Source: Gordonia araii NBRC 100433
Lineage (GTDB): Bacteria; Actinomycetota; Actinomycetes; Mycobacteriales; Mycobacteriaceae
DNA length: 64,000 nucleotides
Direction of reading: 5' to 3'
NCBI RefSeq assembly: GCF_000241265.1
Contig: NZ_BAEE01000013.1
Location: 45,606 to 109,605 of the forward strand
Below, one piece after another: positions 7,497 to 16,503 of the stretch. The notes under the pieces were generated by a model. It was not told the DNA's origin. It ran no database searches and was given only the letters and a program-made list of their open reading frames with translations. The position numbers were made by a program, and so were the translations under genes. Positions within the stretch are counted from its first letter, which is position 1; every line of letters starts with the position of its first letter.

Positions 7497-9901
7497 TGTG
7501 ACGCCCGGTAGAGGTGGCCTTCGACGGTGCGGACGGACACGACGAGGCGTTCGGCGATCTCCTTGTTGGACAGGCCGTTTGCGGCCAGCCGGACGATCTC
7601 GCGCTGCCGGTCGGTGAGCCCGTCGTCGGCGACGACGGCCGCCATGGCCGGGGTGTTCGCGCCGCTCTGGTCGGCCAGCGACCGCATTCGCTCGGTGGCG
7701 GTGAGCGCCGACCCGGACCACTGCTCGCCGCGGTAGGCCGTCGCAGCCTGTGCGGCGGCGTCGGCCGCCTCGGGCAGGAGGCCGTATCGCTCGTACTCCT
7801 CGCTGCTGGCGATCAACGCGGCGCCGTCGGCGGCCGCCACCGCTGCGGCGTGCACCGCGGCCAACCGGGCCCGGGGAAGGTCGGGCAGCGCCTCGGCGAG
7901 TGCGGCCAGCCTCTCGGCGGCGGTGGTCGCACCGAAGCGCACCGCGGTCTGCAGGCAGTACACCTCAAACGCGGATTGTCCTGCGGCCCGGGCGGATTCC
8001 GCTGCGTCGAGGCACTGCCGAATGGCTGCCGACACCGCACCGGCCAGGGCATCAGACCATGAGGCGACGGCCTGCCACAGCGGCCGCATCGAGGCATAGC
8101 CGGCATGGTCGCCGGCACTGAGCCGTTCCAACAGTGCGGTGAGGACCTCGTGGTCACCCGCTTGTGCGGCGACCTCGGCCCGTTCCAACGCGAAGCCGAA
8201 CCACATCTCGGGCCCGCAGTCCGCGGCGTCGAACTCGGCGAGTGCCTCGTCGAGCGTGGCTCCCGCGGCGCGCAGGTCGCCGCGGGCGCTGGCGGCGATT
8301 CCATCGAAGCCGGTCAACCAGCCCGTGACCGCGCCGGGCTGGGGAGGGACCTGGGCGCGTACCGTCTCCCACGCGCGCTGGGCCAAATCGGGTGCGCCCG
8401 CGAGCTTCTGGGCGCGCAGGTGGGGGAAGGCCAGGGTCAGGCGCCAATAGCCGATCAGGGCCGAGGTTTCCGCGCGCACCGTCTCCGCGCGCATCACGTC
8501 GTCGAGTCCGCTCATCGCGCCGGCCTCCGCCAGGGCGGTCAGCTCGGCCCAGGCCACGGTGATGCGGGCCTGCTCGCTCTGCGGGGCCCCGGCGTGGAAC
8601 CGGGCAAACAGCCCGATCGCCTCGCGGGGTGCGCCGGCCGCGGTCAGCAGCATGGCCTCGGCGGCCAGGGCCGCGGTCCCGGCGTGCGCGTCGGTCGCCC
8701 GGGAGAGGACCCGGGCCGCCCCGGCGGCATCGTTGCGGCTCCACAGCCGGGTGTAGGCCATCAGGACCAGCAGTGATTCCCATTGCGGCGCAGTCAGATC
8801 CGCGGTCGAGATCCGGGCATACATGGTTTCGGCGCCGTCGGCGTCACCGAGCACGGTCATTGCGTGCGCCGCCGTCAACTGTGCGGCGGCGAGGTGTGGT
8901 CCCGGGCCGACCCGGCTCGCCAGATCGATGGCGAGGGGCAGCGCCGCCAGCCCGATCGCACCCACCGACCCGTCGACGAGCGCGGCATCCCGGTCCGGCG
9001 CATCGGATCGGCTCGCCAGCAGTGCACGCTTCACCGCGGCGCTCCGCCGCCTCCACCGCGGCGGCCCCGGTGATCCCGGTGAGCACCGAGTGGGGGAGGG
9101 GGTCGCCGAGGGCGACGAGGTCGAGCACCTCGAGCACCTCGGCGGGCAGCGGGCGCAACCGGGTGGCGATGAGATCGACCAGCGTCGTGGGCAGGTTACG
9201 GCCGGGGTCGTCGACCTCACCTCCCGCGCCGCGTCGGGGTCGGCCAACAACGCGGTGAGGAACAGGGGGTTGCCCTCCGAGCGGTGCCACAGCCGGGCGA
9301 GGGCTTCGTCATCGACGTCGGGGCCCAGGACGGTTCGAGCGAGTGCGTCGACCTCCGGCCGCGGCAGCGGTGCCAGCTCGATCCGGTCCAGGCCGTCGAC
9401 CCGCAACAGGTCGGCGAGGTCCGGACCCGCCTCCTCATCGCCGGTCCGCCAGATCAGGACCACCGGTACCGCCGGGGACTGCGCGAGGGCGCGGGTGACC
9501 GCGAGGGACAGCGGATCGAGTTCTTGGACATCATCGACGACGACGAGGGATTCGCCGGGCGGGCCGGACAAGGCGGCGATCAACTGCCCGATCCGCAGGG
9601 CGGGGTCGGCCTCGCCGCCGGTCAGGTACTCCGCATACGCGCCGAGGGGGACCGTCGAGATGGCCGCGCTGCCGCGCACGCGGCGGACGGTCCGCGAGCC
9701 GGTGGTGGCCTCCTCGGTGAGCCGGGTCTTGCCGATTCCCGCCGGTCCGGACACGAGAACGGCGCGGACCCCCTCGTCGAGTCCGCTGCGAATCCGGGCG
9801 ATCTCACTCACCCTCCCCACCAGGGGCCATCGCGGAGCGATCGGTCTCAGAGTAGTGGGAGCGGAACGGGATTGGGCGGTCCCGGGGGGCACTTGGCCCA
9901 C
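7466..9901 (-). CDS. Large ATP-binding LuxR-family (LAL) regulator with internal frameshifted segment
   Basis: 811 codons as read. The N-terminal ATPase has Walker A (GPAGIGKTRL) and Walker B (SLVVVDDVQELD). The middle is helical and TPR-like. The C-terminal LuxR helix-turn-helix contains LTDRQREIVRLAANGLSNKE and VSVRTVEGHLYRA. Between about 9218 and 9045 the frame yields Arg/Pro/Ser-rich sequence, whereas a neighbouring frame gives normal family sequence (LVDLIATRLRPLPAEVLEVL). A perfect 5-base tandem duplication (ACCTC twice, 9214-9223) explains entry into the wrong frame. The frame is restored near 9045, apparently with loss of perhaps 90 residues compared with relatives. The protein may be non-functional, or the sequence may contain errors. 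GTG start at 9901. Confidence 0.7.
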   Translation of the reverse strand: MGQVPPGTAQSRSAPTTLRPIAPRWPLVGRVSEIARIRSGLDEGVRAVLVSGPAGIGKTRLTEEATTGSRTVRRVRGSAAISTVPLGAYAEYLTGGEADPALRIGQLIAALSGPPGESLVVVDDVQELDPLSLAVTRALAQSPAVPVVLIWRTGDEEAGPDLADLLRVDGLDRIELAPLPRPEVDALARTVLGPDVDDEALARLWHRSEGNPLFLTALLADPDAAREVRSTTPAVTCPRRWSISSPPGCARCPPRCSRCSTSSPSATPSPTRCSPGSPGPPRWRRRSAAVKRALLASRSDAPDRDAALVDGSVGAIGLAALPLAIDLASRVGPGPHLAAAQLTAAHAMTVLGDADGAETMYARISTADLTAPQWESLLVLMAYTRLWSRNDAAGAARVLSRATDAHAGTAALAAEAMLLTAAGAPREAIGLFARFHAGAPQSEQARITVAWAELTALAEAGAMSGLDDVMRAETVRAETSALIGYWRLTLAFPHLRAQKLAGAPDLAQRAWETVRAQVPPQPGAVTGWLTGFDGIAASARGDLRAAGATLDEALAEFDAADCGPEMWFGFALERAEVAAQAGDHEVLTALLERLSAGDHAGYASMRPLWQAVASWSDALAGAVSAAIRQCLDAAESARAAGQSAFEVYCLQTAVRFGATTAAERLAALAEALPDLPRARLAAVHAAAVAAADGAALIASSEEYERYGLLPEAADAAAQAATAYRGEQWSGSALTATERMRSLADQSGANTPAMAAVVADDGLTDRQREIVRLAANGLSNKEIAERLVVSVRTVEGHLYRASQILGAPVRGS

Positions 9902-9942
9902 AGGTCCCCCGTTCGGGGCACACCGCCTGAGAGAATGAACCC

Positions 9943-11079
9943 GTGTTCCGCATCTTCGGGCTGTCCGTCTTCGTCTCCATCGCCGCGGTGGTCGCCGCCT
10001 ACCTTTATGGGTTGACCTCCCCGCTGGGGGCCGCGCAGGCCGTCGCGCTGGTCCTCATCCTGGGCATCCTGGAGATCTCGCTGTCCTTCGACAACGCCGT
10101 CATCAACGCCTCGATCCTGCGTCAGATGAGCCCGTTCTGGCAGCGGATGTTCCTCACCGTCGGCATCCTCATCGCGGTCTTCGGCATGCGGCTGGTCTTC
10201 CCGCTGCTCATCGTCTGGGCCACCACCAACCCGCGGTTGGGGCCGGTGGAGGCGATCCGCCTGGCCCTCAACCCGCCCACCGACGGCAGTCCTACCTACG
10301 AGTCGATCATCACCGCGGCCCACCCGCAGATCGCCGCCTTCGGCGGGATGTTCCTGCTGATGCTCTTCCTCGACTTCATGCTCGGCCAGAAGGACCGCCG
10401 GTGGATGAGGCGGATCGAAGGGCTGCTGGAGCGGATGGGGCGGGTCGACCAGGCCTCGGTGATCCTCGCATTGGTGGCCCTGGTGGGGACCGCCCAGTTC
10501 CTCGCCGACGACGGCCAGCGCCACGTCGTGCTCGTCGCCGGCATCTTGGGTCTGCTGACCTACCTCCTCGTCAACGGGCTCTCGAACTACTTCCACATCG
10601 AGCCGCCGGAGGAGGCCCCGATGGCCGACGCCCTGGACTTCGAGGGGTCGCCGGCGCGGACCGGACCCAGCCAAGCGGCCATGGTCACCGGCAAGGCCGC
10701 CTTCATGCTCTTCCTCTACCTCGAGGTCCTCGACGCGTCCTTCTCCTTCGACGGCGTCATCGGTGCCTTCGCGATCACGACCGACCCGATCATCATCGCG
10801 CTCGGGCTCGGGCTGATCGGTGCGATGTTCGTCCGTTCGCTGACCGTCTTCATGGTGCGCCGCGGAACGCTGGACCAGTACGTCTACCTCGAGCACGGTG
10901 CGCACTGGGCGATCGGCGCGCTCGCCGCGATGCTGCTGATCTCGATCGGCCACCACATTCCGGAGGTCGTCACCGGCTTGACCGGGGTGTTCATCATCGC
11001 GGCGTCGTTCCTGTCCAGCATCTACTTCCGGAACAAAGCCGACGCGGAGCCGGCCGTCGAGCCGGTCGCGCGGGGTTGA
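9943..11079 (+). CDS. DUF475 / TerC-like integral membrane protein
   Basis: 378 residues with about nine hydrophobic segments. Paired acidic motifs typical of the family lie within membrane helices: EISLSFDNAVINA (near residues 46-58) and VLDASFSFDGVIGAFA (near 265-280). A soluble loop with many charged residues links the two halves. TerC-type proteins are implicated in metal ion export or protection during protein secretion, and DUF475 is the related group; the substrate here is unknown. The start is a GTG at 9943. It is divergent from the LuxR-type gene, with 41 bases between the starts. It is followed by a tandem repeat array. Confidence 0.8.
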   Translation: MFRIFGLSVFVSIAAVVAAYLYGLTSPLGAAQAVALVLILGILEISLSFDNAVINASILRQMSPFWQRMFLTVGILIAVFGMRLVFPLLIVWATTNPRLGPVEAIRLALNPPTDGSPTYESIITAAHPQIAAFGGMFLLMLFLDFMLGQKDRRWMRRIEGLLERMGRVDQASVILALVALVGTAQFLADDGQRHVVLVAGILGLLTYLLVNGLSNYFHIEPPEEAPMADALDFEGSPARTGPSQAAMVTGKAAFMLFLYLEVLDASFSFDGVIGAFAITTDPIIIALGLGLIGAMFVRSLTVFMVRRGTLDQYVYLEHGAHWAIGALAAMLLISIGHHIPEVVTGLTGVFIIAASFLSSIYFRNKADAEPAVEPVARG

Positions 11080-11089
11080 CGACGGTCCG

Positions 11090-11191
11090 GTGCCCACTCG
11101 GCGTGGGTGGGGTGCCCACTCGGCGTAGGTGAGGTGCCCACTCGGCGTAGGTGAGGTGCCCACTCGGCGTAGGTGAGGTGCCCACTCGGCG
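11090..11191. repeat. Tandem array of 22-bp units (family A), about 4.6 copies
   Basis: Copies start at 11090, 11112, 11134, 11156 and 11178. Each begins GTGCCCACTCGGCGT; the units are GTGCCCACTCGG plus CGTAGGTGAG with minor variation. The array fills the gap between two convergent genes and ends directly at the stop codon of the oxidoreductase gene. Other copies of this family are at 26216-26314 and 28418-28460. Confidence 0.9.
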
Positions 11192-11192
11192 G

Positions 11193-12638
11193 TTACTCGG
11201 CTAGGCCGAAGGACGCGGCCCAGTAGCCGCTCATCCCGTGCACACCGCCGCCCGGCGCCGTCGCCGACGAGCACAGGTACACCCCGGGCACACCGGTGGC
11301 GTACGGATTCGGGTTGAGCGGGTTCAGCGGCAACCGGGGTCGTGCGACGACCTGGCGCAGCGACGTCGCGCCGGAGGCGATGTCACCGCCGACGAAATTC
11401 GCGTCGTACTCGCCCAGCTGCTGCGCGGTCATCACCCGCGACTCCACGACGACGTCGCGGAACCCGGGCGCGCAGCGGTCCAGCTCGGCGATCATCGCCT
11501 CGCCCATGTCGACCGACGACCCGTTGGGCACGTGGCAGTAGGCCCACGCGACGTGGCGCCCGGTGTCTCCGGTCCGGGACGGATCGATGCGGGTCGGTTC
11601 CCCGGCGAGCAGCCACGGGCGGTCCGGATGCCGCCCGGCGGCGACGGCCGACTCCGCGTCGGCGATCTGCGCGTAGTCCTGCGCGACGTGCACGGTGGCC
11701 GTGCGGGTGGCCGCCTCGGCCCGCCAAGGAATCGATTCGGCGAGCAGGAAGTCGATCTTGCAGACGCCCGGCCCGTAGCGCAGCCGTTCGTACTGTCTGC
11801 GCCGACGCGGCGGCAGCCGATCGCCGAGGATCGCGACGAGGTCGCGCGCCGATGTGTCGAAGTAGTACTGGCGCGCGGGCGGCAGCTCGTCGAAACCGGT
11901 GATGCGCCGGCCGGTCTCGATGCGCCCGCCCGCTTCACGCAGGCAGGACGCCAAGGCGTCGGCGATCGACTGCGAACCACCGGCCGCGACCGGCCATCCG
12001 GTCACCGACGCCGGTGCCAACAGCAACAGGCCGGGACCGGTCGACGCCGCGGCCGAGGTCCGCACTATCGCGTGCGCCGCGACACCGGCGAACAGTGCGC
12101 GCGTTCTCTCGTCGTGAAACGCGGCGGTGAAGCGGTCGATCGAGGTGAGCGCGCGCAGCCCGAAGCGGGCCATCAGAAGGGGGTGGTGCGGCAGGCGCAG
12201 CGGACGCAGTACCTCGTCGATCAGTGCCGGCAGCTCGTCACCGTCGACCTGGACGAGACGCTGCCACGCCGCGGCGTCGGCGCCGAGTTCGGCGGCGGTC
12301 CGCCCCGGGTCGAGCGGCACGCTGAGCGCGCGGTGCTCGTCGAAGACGTGGGTGAGGGAGATCTCGGGGGTGATCCAGCGCAGCCCGTGGTCGTCGAGGC
12401 CGAATTCCGCGAACGCCGGGGAGACACGACCGAGCGGATGAACCGCCGAGCAGCCGTCGTGCCGGACGCCGCTTTCGAAGAGTTCGGCGCTGCGCGTTCC
12501 GCCCCCGATCGTGTCCGCGGCCTCGACCACCACGACCTCCCGGCCCGCCCGCGCAAGCTTCACCGCCGCGGTCAGTCCGTTGGGTCCGGAACCCACGACC
12601 ACGGCATCGACGCGGTTCGTGCCACGCGACCACTGCAC
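11193..12638 (-). CDS. FAD-dependent oxidoreductase, phytoene-dehydrogenase-like
   Basis: 481 residues. The N-terminal dinucleotide-binding motif is VVVGSGPNGLTAAVKLARAG followed by VVVVEAADTIGGGTRS. A C-terminal FAD motif region is VPGVYLCSSATAPGGGVHGM. The middle segment SVTGWPVAAGGSQSIADALA is typical of the CrtI/PYROXD2-like group of amine and carotenoid-type oxidases. No carotenoid genes are nearby, so the substrate is unknown. The start is a GTG at 12638; the coding frame begins shortly before the FAD motif, as usual in this family. It is divergent from the TPM-domain gene and ends in the last unit of a 22-bp repeat array. Confidence 0.82.
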   Translation of the reverse strand: MQWSRGTNRVDAVVVGSGPNGLTAAVKLARAGREVVVVEAADTIGGGTRSAELFESGVRHDGCSAVHPLGRVSPAFAEFGLDDHGLRWITPEISLTHVFDEHRALSVPLDPGRTAAELGADAAAWQRLVQVDGDELPALIDEVLRPLRLPHHPLLMARFGLRALTSIDRFTAAFHDERTRALFAGVAAHAIVRTSAAASTGPGLLLLAPASVTGWPVAAGGSQSIADALASCLREAGGRIETGRRITGFDELPPARQYYFDTSARDLVAILGDRLPPRRRRQYERLRYGPGVCKIDFLLAESIPWRAEAATRTATVHVAQDYAQIADAESAVAAGRHPDRPWLLAGEPTRIDPSRTGDTGRHVAWAYCHVPNGSSVDMGEAMIAELDRCAPGFRDVVVESRVMTAQQLGEYDANFVGGDIASGATSLRQVVARPRLPLNPLNPNPYATGVPGVYLCSSATAPGGGVHGMSGYWAASFGLAE

Positions 12639-12677
12639 CGCGCCACTATCCCACGCCCACGGACTATGTTTGAACCC

Positions 12678-14687
12678 ATGCCACTCGCGCGCTTGATCCT
12701 TCGACAGCTCGCCGCAGCAATCGTCGTGTTCGCGTCGGCGCTACTCGGTGCGGCGGCGGCCGCACCGGCACAGGCCGAACCGCCGATGCGGCTGCCCGAG
12801 TTGATGCAGATCCACGACCCCGCCCGCGCCATCAGCGACGGCGATCGCGACAAACTGCAGGCGGCGATCGACAAGCTCTACAACGACCGCGGCCTGAGCC
12901 TGTGGGTCGTGTACGTGAAGACCTTCGACAACCACACGGCGGCGGATTGGGCCGCGCAGGTCATCACGGCCAGCGAGTTCACCGACCGCGACGTGCTGCT
13001 GGCGGTCGCCACCGACGCGCGCCGCTACTACCTCTCGGCCCCCGAGGGGCTCGGCCGCGACCAGGTGAACCAGGTGGCGGCGAAACACGTCGAGCCGCAA
13101 CTGAAGAAGGGGCAGTGGGCCCAGGCCGGGATCGCCGCGGCCGAGGGCATCGACGACGCGCTCTCGCCGTCGAAGACGATCGCCTACGTGGCCGCCGGGG
13201 TCGGGGGCACCGCGGCCGTCGCCGGCGGAGGCGCCTACCTGTACTCGCGCCGCCGGCGGGAGAAGGATGCGCAGGCTCGCCTGGACGCGCTGCGCGGGGC
13301 GTCCGACGAACTCACGGTCGACCAGTTGGCAACGCAATCGATCGAGGTCCTCGACGATTGGTCGAGGGAGATCCTCACCGACACCGACAACGCCGTGCGC
13401 ACCAGTGCCGAAGAGCTGCAGCTGGCCGTCGACGAGTTGGGCGAGCAGCAGACCGCCCCCTTCCGCAAGGCCGTCGAGGCCGCACAGCGGGGCGTCGCGC
13501 AGTCCTTCGCGCTGCGGCAGCGCCTCGACGACGGAATCGAGGAGACGGCCGACGAGCGCCGGTCGATGCTCGTGCAGATCATCACCACCTGTCACGACGT
13601 CGACGCCGCGCTCGACGAACAGGTGACCGCTTTCGACGAGACGCGCAACCTGCTGATCAACGCACCCGAACGGCTCGACAACCTGACCCGCGGCATCGTC
13701 GACCTCAAGACGCGCGCACAGACCGCGGAGGCGTCGCTGGCGCTGCTCGTCGCCAAGCACGGCGAGGATCGGGTGCGCGCCGTGTCGCACAATGTCGAGC
13801 TGGCCGAGAAGCAGATCGCCTTCGCCGAGGAGAACGTCGACGACGGTCGCGCCGTCATGGCCAAGCCGGCGGGACGCCAGGGCGCGGCGGTGGCCGCGAT
13901 CCGGGCCGCGGAGGGAGCCGTCGACCAGGCGGCCAAACTGCTGGACGCGATCGCCAACGCCGACGCGTCGATCGCCGAAGCCGCCACGCGGTTGCCGGCG
14001 TTGATCGACGAGGTGACCGCGGAGATCGCGGAGGCAGCGGATCTGGAGTCGAGTCCGGCGCTCGACGCGGCGGTCGCCTCAGCGCAGGCGGCGCTGGACT
14101 ACGCGGCGGCGAATGCCGAGAGCGATCCGCTCGGGTCGTTCACGACGCTGGTCGAGACCGATGCCGAGCTGGACCGCGCCTTGGAGGAGGGCCGCGCGAA
14201 AGACCGGGTCCGCCAACGCGACGCCGATCTGCTGACCCAGAGCACCGCCGCTGCCACCGCGAAGGTGTCGGCGGCGCGCGACTTCATCGCGACCCGCCGC
14301 GGGGCCGTGCAGTCTGAGGCGCGTACCCGGCTGGCCGAGGCGGAGCGGTTGCTGAAGTCGGCGCAGGGACGTCCGGCGGGCGAGGCGGGCGAAGCCATCG
14401 ACGAGGCGCGCCGGGCCGGCGCGCTGGCCGACGAAGCGCTGATGAGCGCGCAGGGCGACGTCGTGTCGTGGCAGCAGGTCGAGCAGCCGGCGGCACAGGG
14501 CGGTGACGCGTCGGCGATCGGCGCGGTGCTCGGCGGCATCCTCGTCGACAGCTTCCTGCGCGGCGGGGGACGCATCGACACCGGCGGCTTCGGCAATCGC
14601 GGCGGATACACCTACGAGGGCAGGTCGCCCGGATCGTTCGGCGGATCGAGCAGTTCGGGCCGCATCGGCGTCGGCGGCCGCTTCTAG
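12678..14687 (+). CDS. Secreted/membrane TPM-domain protein with long coiled-coil region
   Basis: 669 residues. A signal peptide (residues 1-34, ending APAQAE) precedes a TPM (Psb32/YgcG-like) domain at about 40-160, with SLWVVYVKTF and RDVLLAVATDARRYY. One transmembrane segment follows near 168-188 (IAYVAAGVGGTAAVAGGGAY) and then a basic stop-transfer motif, YSRRRREK. The next 400 residues are Ala/Glu/Arg-rich and strongly helical, likely coiled coil. The tail is Gly/Ser-rich and ends GRIGVGGRF. Mycobacterial relatives exist but have no settled function. An in-frame ATG at 12666 is an alternative start. The gene is divergent from the FAD oxidoreductase. Confidence 0.8.
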   Translation: MPLARLILRQLAAAIVVFASALLGAAAAAPAQAEPPMRLPELMQIHDPARAISDGDRDKLQAAIDKLYNDRGLSLWVVYVKTFDNHTAADWAAQVITASEFTDRDVLLAVATDARRYYLSAPEGLGRDQVNQVAAKHVEPQLKKGQWAQAGIAAAEGIDDALSPSKTIAYVAAGVGGTAAVAGGGAYLYSRRRREKDAQARLDALRGASDELTVDQLATQSIEVLDDWSREILTDTDNAVRTSAEELQLAVDELGEQQTAPFRKAVEAAQRGVAQSFALRQRLDDGIEETADERRSMLVQIITTCHDVDAALDEQVTAFDETRNLLINAPERLDNLTRGIVDLKTRAQTAEASLALLVAKHGEDRVRAVSHNVELAEKQIAFAEENVDDGRAVMAKPAGRQGAAVAAIRAAEGAVDQAAKLLDAIANADASIAEAATRLPALIDEVTAEIAEAADLESSPALDAAVASAQAALDYAAANAESDPLGSFTTLVETDAELDRALEEGRAKDRVRQRDADLLTQSTAAATAKVSAARDFIATRRGAVQSEARTRLAEAERLLKSAQGRPAGEAGEAIDEARRAGALADEALMSAQGDVVSWQQVEQPAAQGGDASAIGAVLGGILVDSFLRGGGRIDTGGFGNRGGYTYEGRSPGSFGGSSSSGRIGVGGRF

Positions 14688-14699
14688 ATTTCGCGGAGT

Positions 14700-15086
14700 T
14701 CACCGGGCGATTGTGAGCGCGGTGTGGCGCGCCAACGTTTCGAAGTCCTCGTCCGCGTGAAGAACGGGGATGCCCTCGCTGATGGCGTGCGCGGCGATCA
14801 AACAGTCGATGAGCTTGCGCACGGTCTCGCCATTGCGCCGGCAGCGCCGATACAGTGCGGCCGCGTCTTCGTAATGCGCCGGGGTCGTGGGAAGCAGGAC
14901 GCCGCGCGCGAGTAGCCGTCGGAGAGACACCAGGTGGTTCTCGTCGCGGGCACCGGCCAGGACCTCCATGCGAATGGCATCGCAGACGGCGACCTCTGAG
15001 TCGAGTATCGCGGAGACACGTTCGCACGTCGGACTGCCGGTGTCGCGGAGAAACTCGATCCACGCCGACGAGTCGATGAGGATCAC
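14700..15086 (-). CDS. vapC: VapC-type PIN-domain toxin
   Basis: 128 residues with the PIN nuclease acidic residues: Asp in MILIDSSAWIEFLRD at the N-terminus, Glu in RMEVLAGARDE, Asp in LIDCLIAAHA and Asp in HADEDFETLA near the C-terminus. VapC toxins cleave RNA, commonly tRNA or rRNA, when not bound by the antitoxin. The start is a GTG at 15086 that overlaps the antitoxin stop (GTGA), giving coupled translation. The order antitoxin then toxin is standard for type II modules. Target RNA unknown. Confidence 0.9.
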   Translation of the reverse strand: MILIDSSAWIEFLRDTGSPTCERVSAILDSEVAVCDAIRMEVLAGARDENHLVSLRRLLARGVLLPTTPAHYEDAAALYRRCRRNGETVRKLIDCLIAAHAISEGIPVLHADEDFETLARHTALTIAR

Positions 15087-15286
15087 CAGTCCCGGCCGTC
15101 CCGCATCGTGTCGAGGTCGCCATCCCAGCCCGAGCCCCGGAGCTGACGCGCCTCGTCCACGCTGAGCGGCTCGTCGGCCATCGATCGCAAAGCGAAGTTC
15201 ACAGCCTCACGCTTGGTGCTGAAGCGGTAGCGAACCATGACCGCCCGGCAGGCGTCTTCGTCGATGTCGATGTTGGTGCGGGACAT
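15083..15286 (-). CDS. vapB: VapB-type antitoxin
   Basis: 67 residues starting MSRTNIDIDED at the ATG at 15286. The N-terminal half is a ribbon-helix-helix-like VapB domain (RFSTKREAVNFALRSM). The C-terminal tail, with LSVDEARQLRGSGWDGDLD, would wrap the PIN toxin; RQLRGSGWDGDLD resembles the toxin-neutralising end of this VapB group. It probably binds its own promoter in 15287-15333 and represses the pair. It overlaps vapC by four bases. Confidence 0.88.
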   Translation of the reverse strand: MSRTNIDIDEDACRAVMVRYRFSTKREAVNFALRSMADEPLSVDEARQLRGSGWDGDLDTMRDGRDW

Positions 15287-15333
15287 ACACCAACTATACA
15301 CCTACTGGAACGGTGTGGGAGGGCCGCTGCAGG

Positions 15334-16347
15334 CTACGGCGCGGGCGATGACCGGCGGCCGACCCAGACGGCCACTGCGATCGCGGCGACCGCACCGAAC
15401 ACCGCGACCAGCGGCACTATCCGTCCGGCCAGCCAGGCCGGCCGCGCCTGTGTGCGTGCGGCCGCCGCCAGCGACTTGCGGGTCTTGGCGTCGTAGCGGA
15501 ACACCGCGTCGAGCTCGGTGAGCCGACGCTCCCCGGCACGGTAGTCGCGCCGCACGGCGATCTCGGCGTCGACGATCAGGCCCGACTGCTCATCGACCCA
15601 CAGCGTGTAGCTCCCGTGCTGGTGCGCGTCGGCGGTGATCTCGCCGCCCGGCCACCCGAACCAGACACCCGGCTTCGTGAGACGGTCGCGCGGGTCGGCG
15701 TCGGGGAGGGCGGCGAGGTTGGTGTCGGGGATGTCGGCGCGCAGCCGGATGACCGGCCGGCCGTTGACCGTGTCGCGGCCGATCGGTTTCAGCGGGACAC
15801 TGCGGCGGGTGACCGGGTCAAAGAAGCGGTGCCCGCGTGACGCGGTCCCCGGCGCGAACAGGTAGGTGATGCCGTCGCGGCCGGTCAGCACGGCGGCGGG
15901 ACGAGTGGAGTCGGTCTGCACGCCGGAGTCGCCGTGGGGAGCGCCGGTGACGCGGTCGACGGTCACCCGGTCGAGGCTGGCCACCAGCGTCGGGTCGGTG
16001 CAGCCGGTGCTCGACGGCTCGTCGCGGCGGATGATCGTGCCCGCCTGGAGGGTGGCGACCCGACGGTCGGCGGGCCGGACGGCGACGACGCGCTGACTGC
16101 GCACCAGCCGGCGAGGCGGCAGCATCGCCGCCGTCGGGCGGTCGAGGGAGCAGCGGTCGAAGGTCTCGACCGGTTGGGTGGACGCGCCCGTGGCGACGAG
16201 GTTGGTATCGAGGGAGATGCGACTGAGCTGGGGCGCGAGGATCATCGGTGACGCGAGCGCGACGGTCGCCAGCAAGGCGGCGAGGAAGACCAGCGTCGGG
16301 GGCAGCAGCTGGCGGGTGGACCAGCGGCTGGTCGAATCGTCGGACAC
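15334..16347 (-). CDS. DUF3068 / PorA-family membrane-anchored protein
   Basis: 337 residues. An N-terminal membrane segment lies near residues 13-37 (LLPPTLVFLAALLATVALAS). A large exported domain of about 250 residues follows, then a C-terminal transmembrane helix (IVPLVAVFGAVAAIAVAVWV) and a short basic tail. This two-helix layout is that of DUF3068 proteins, annotated as porin PorA family in mycolic-acid bacteria; mycobacterial homologues are cell-envelope proteins of uncertain function. It is divergent from an acyltransferase-3 gene, a pairing I recall from M. tuberculosis (Rv0227c/Rv0228). Whether it forms pores is not shown by the sequence. Confidence 0.8.
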   Translation of the reverse strand: MSDDSTSRWSTRQLLPPTLVFLAALLATVALASPMILAPQLSRISLDTNLVATGASTQPVETFDRCSLDRPTAAMLPPRRLVRSQRVVAVRPADRRVATLQAGTIIRRDEPSSTGCTDPTLVASLDRVTVDRVTGAPHGDSGVQTDSTRPAAVLTGRDGITYLFAPGTASRGHRFFDPVTRRSVPLKPIGRDTVNGRPVIRLRADIPDTNLAALPDADPRDRLTKPGVWFGWPGGEITADAHQHGSYTLWVDEQSGLIVDAEIAVRRDYRAGERRLTELDAVFRYDAKTRKSLAAAARTQARPAWLAGRIVPLVAVFGAVAAIAVAVWVGRRSSPAP

Positions 16348-16420
16348 GACCGAGACACTACCGCTCTGTCGGCGCGCGAATCGTCATCGGCGACTGCCGA
16401 GCTGGTGGTGGTACATATAT

Positions 16421-16468
16421 GGGTGGTCGAGTGCCGCCGAGTTCGCGAGGCGGCGTATCGAGACCCGG
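16421..16468. repeat. Dispersed hairpin repeat, copy 1
   Basis: Outer blocks are GGGTGGTCGAGT on the left and GTATCGAGACCC on the right. The stem GCCGCC/GGCGGC is perfect around a GAGTTCGCGA loop. It lies between two divergent genes, upstream of the acyltransferase start. Confidence 0.85.
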
Positions 16469-16503
16469 GCGGTCGCCTGCGCACCCGGTAGATTGGCCCG
16501 GAC

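Noticed and set aside
9040..9223. Programmed ribosomal frameshifting in the LuxR-type gene.
   Set aside because: No slippery sequence was seen, and a simple 5-base tandem duplication explains entry into the wrong frame.
12902..14317. Alternative + frame inside the TPM-domain gene.
   Set aside because: Arg/Gly-rich shifted reading of the coiled-coil gene with no recognisable domain.
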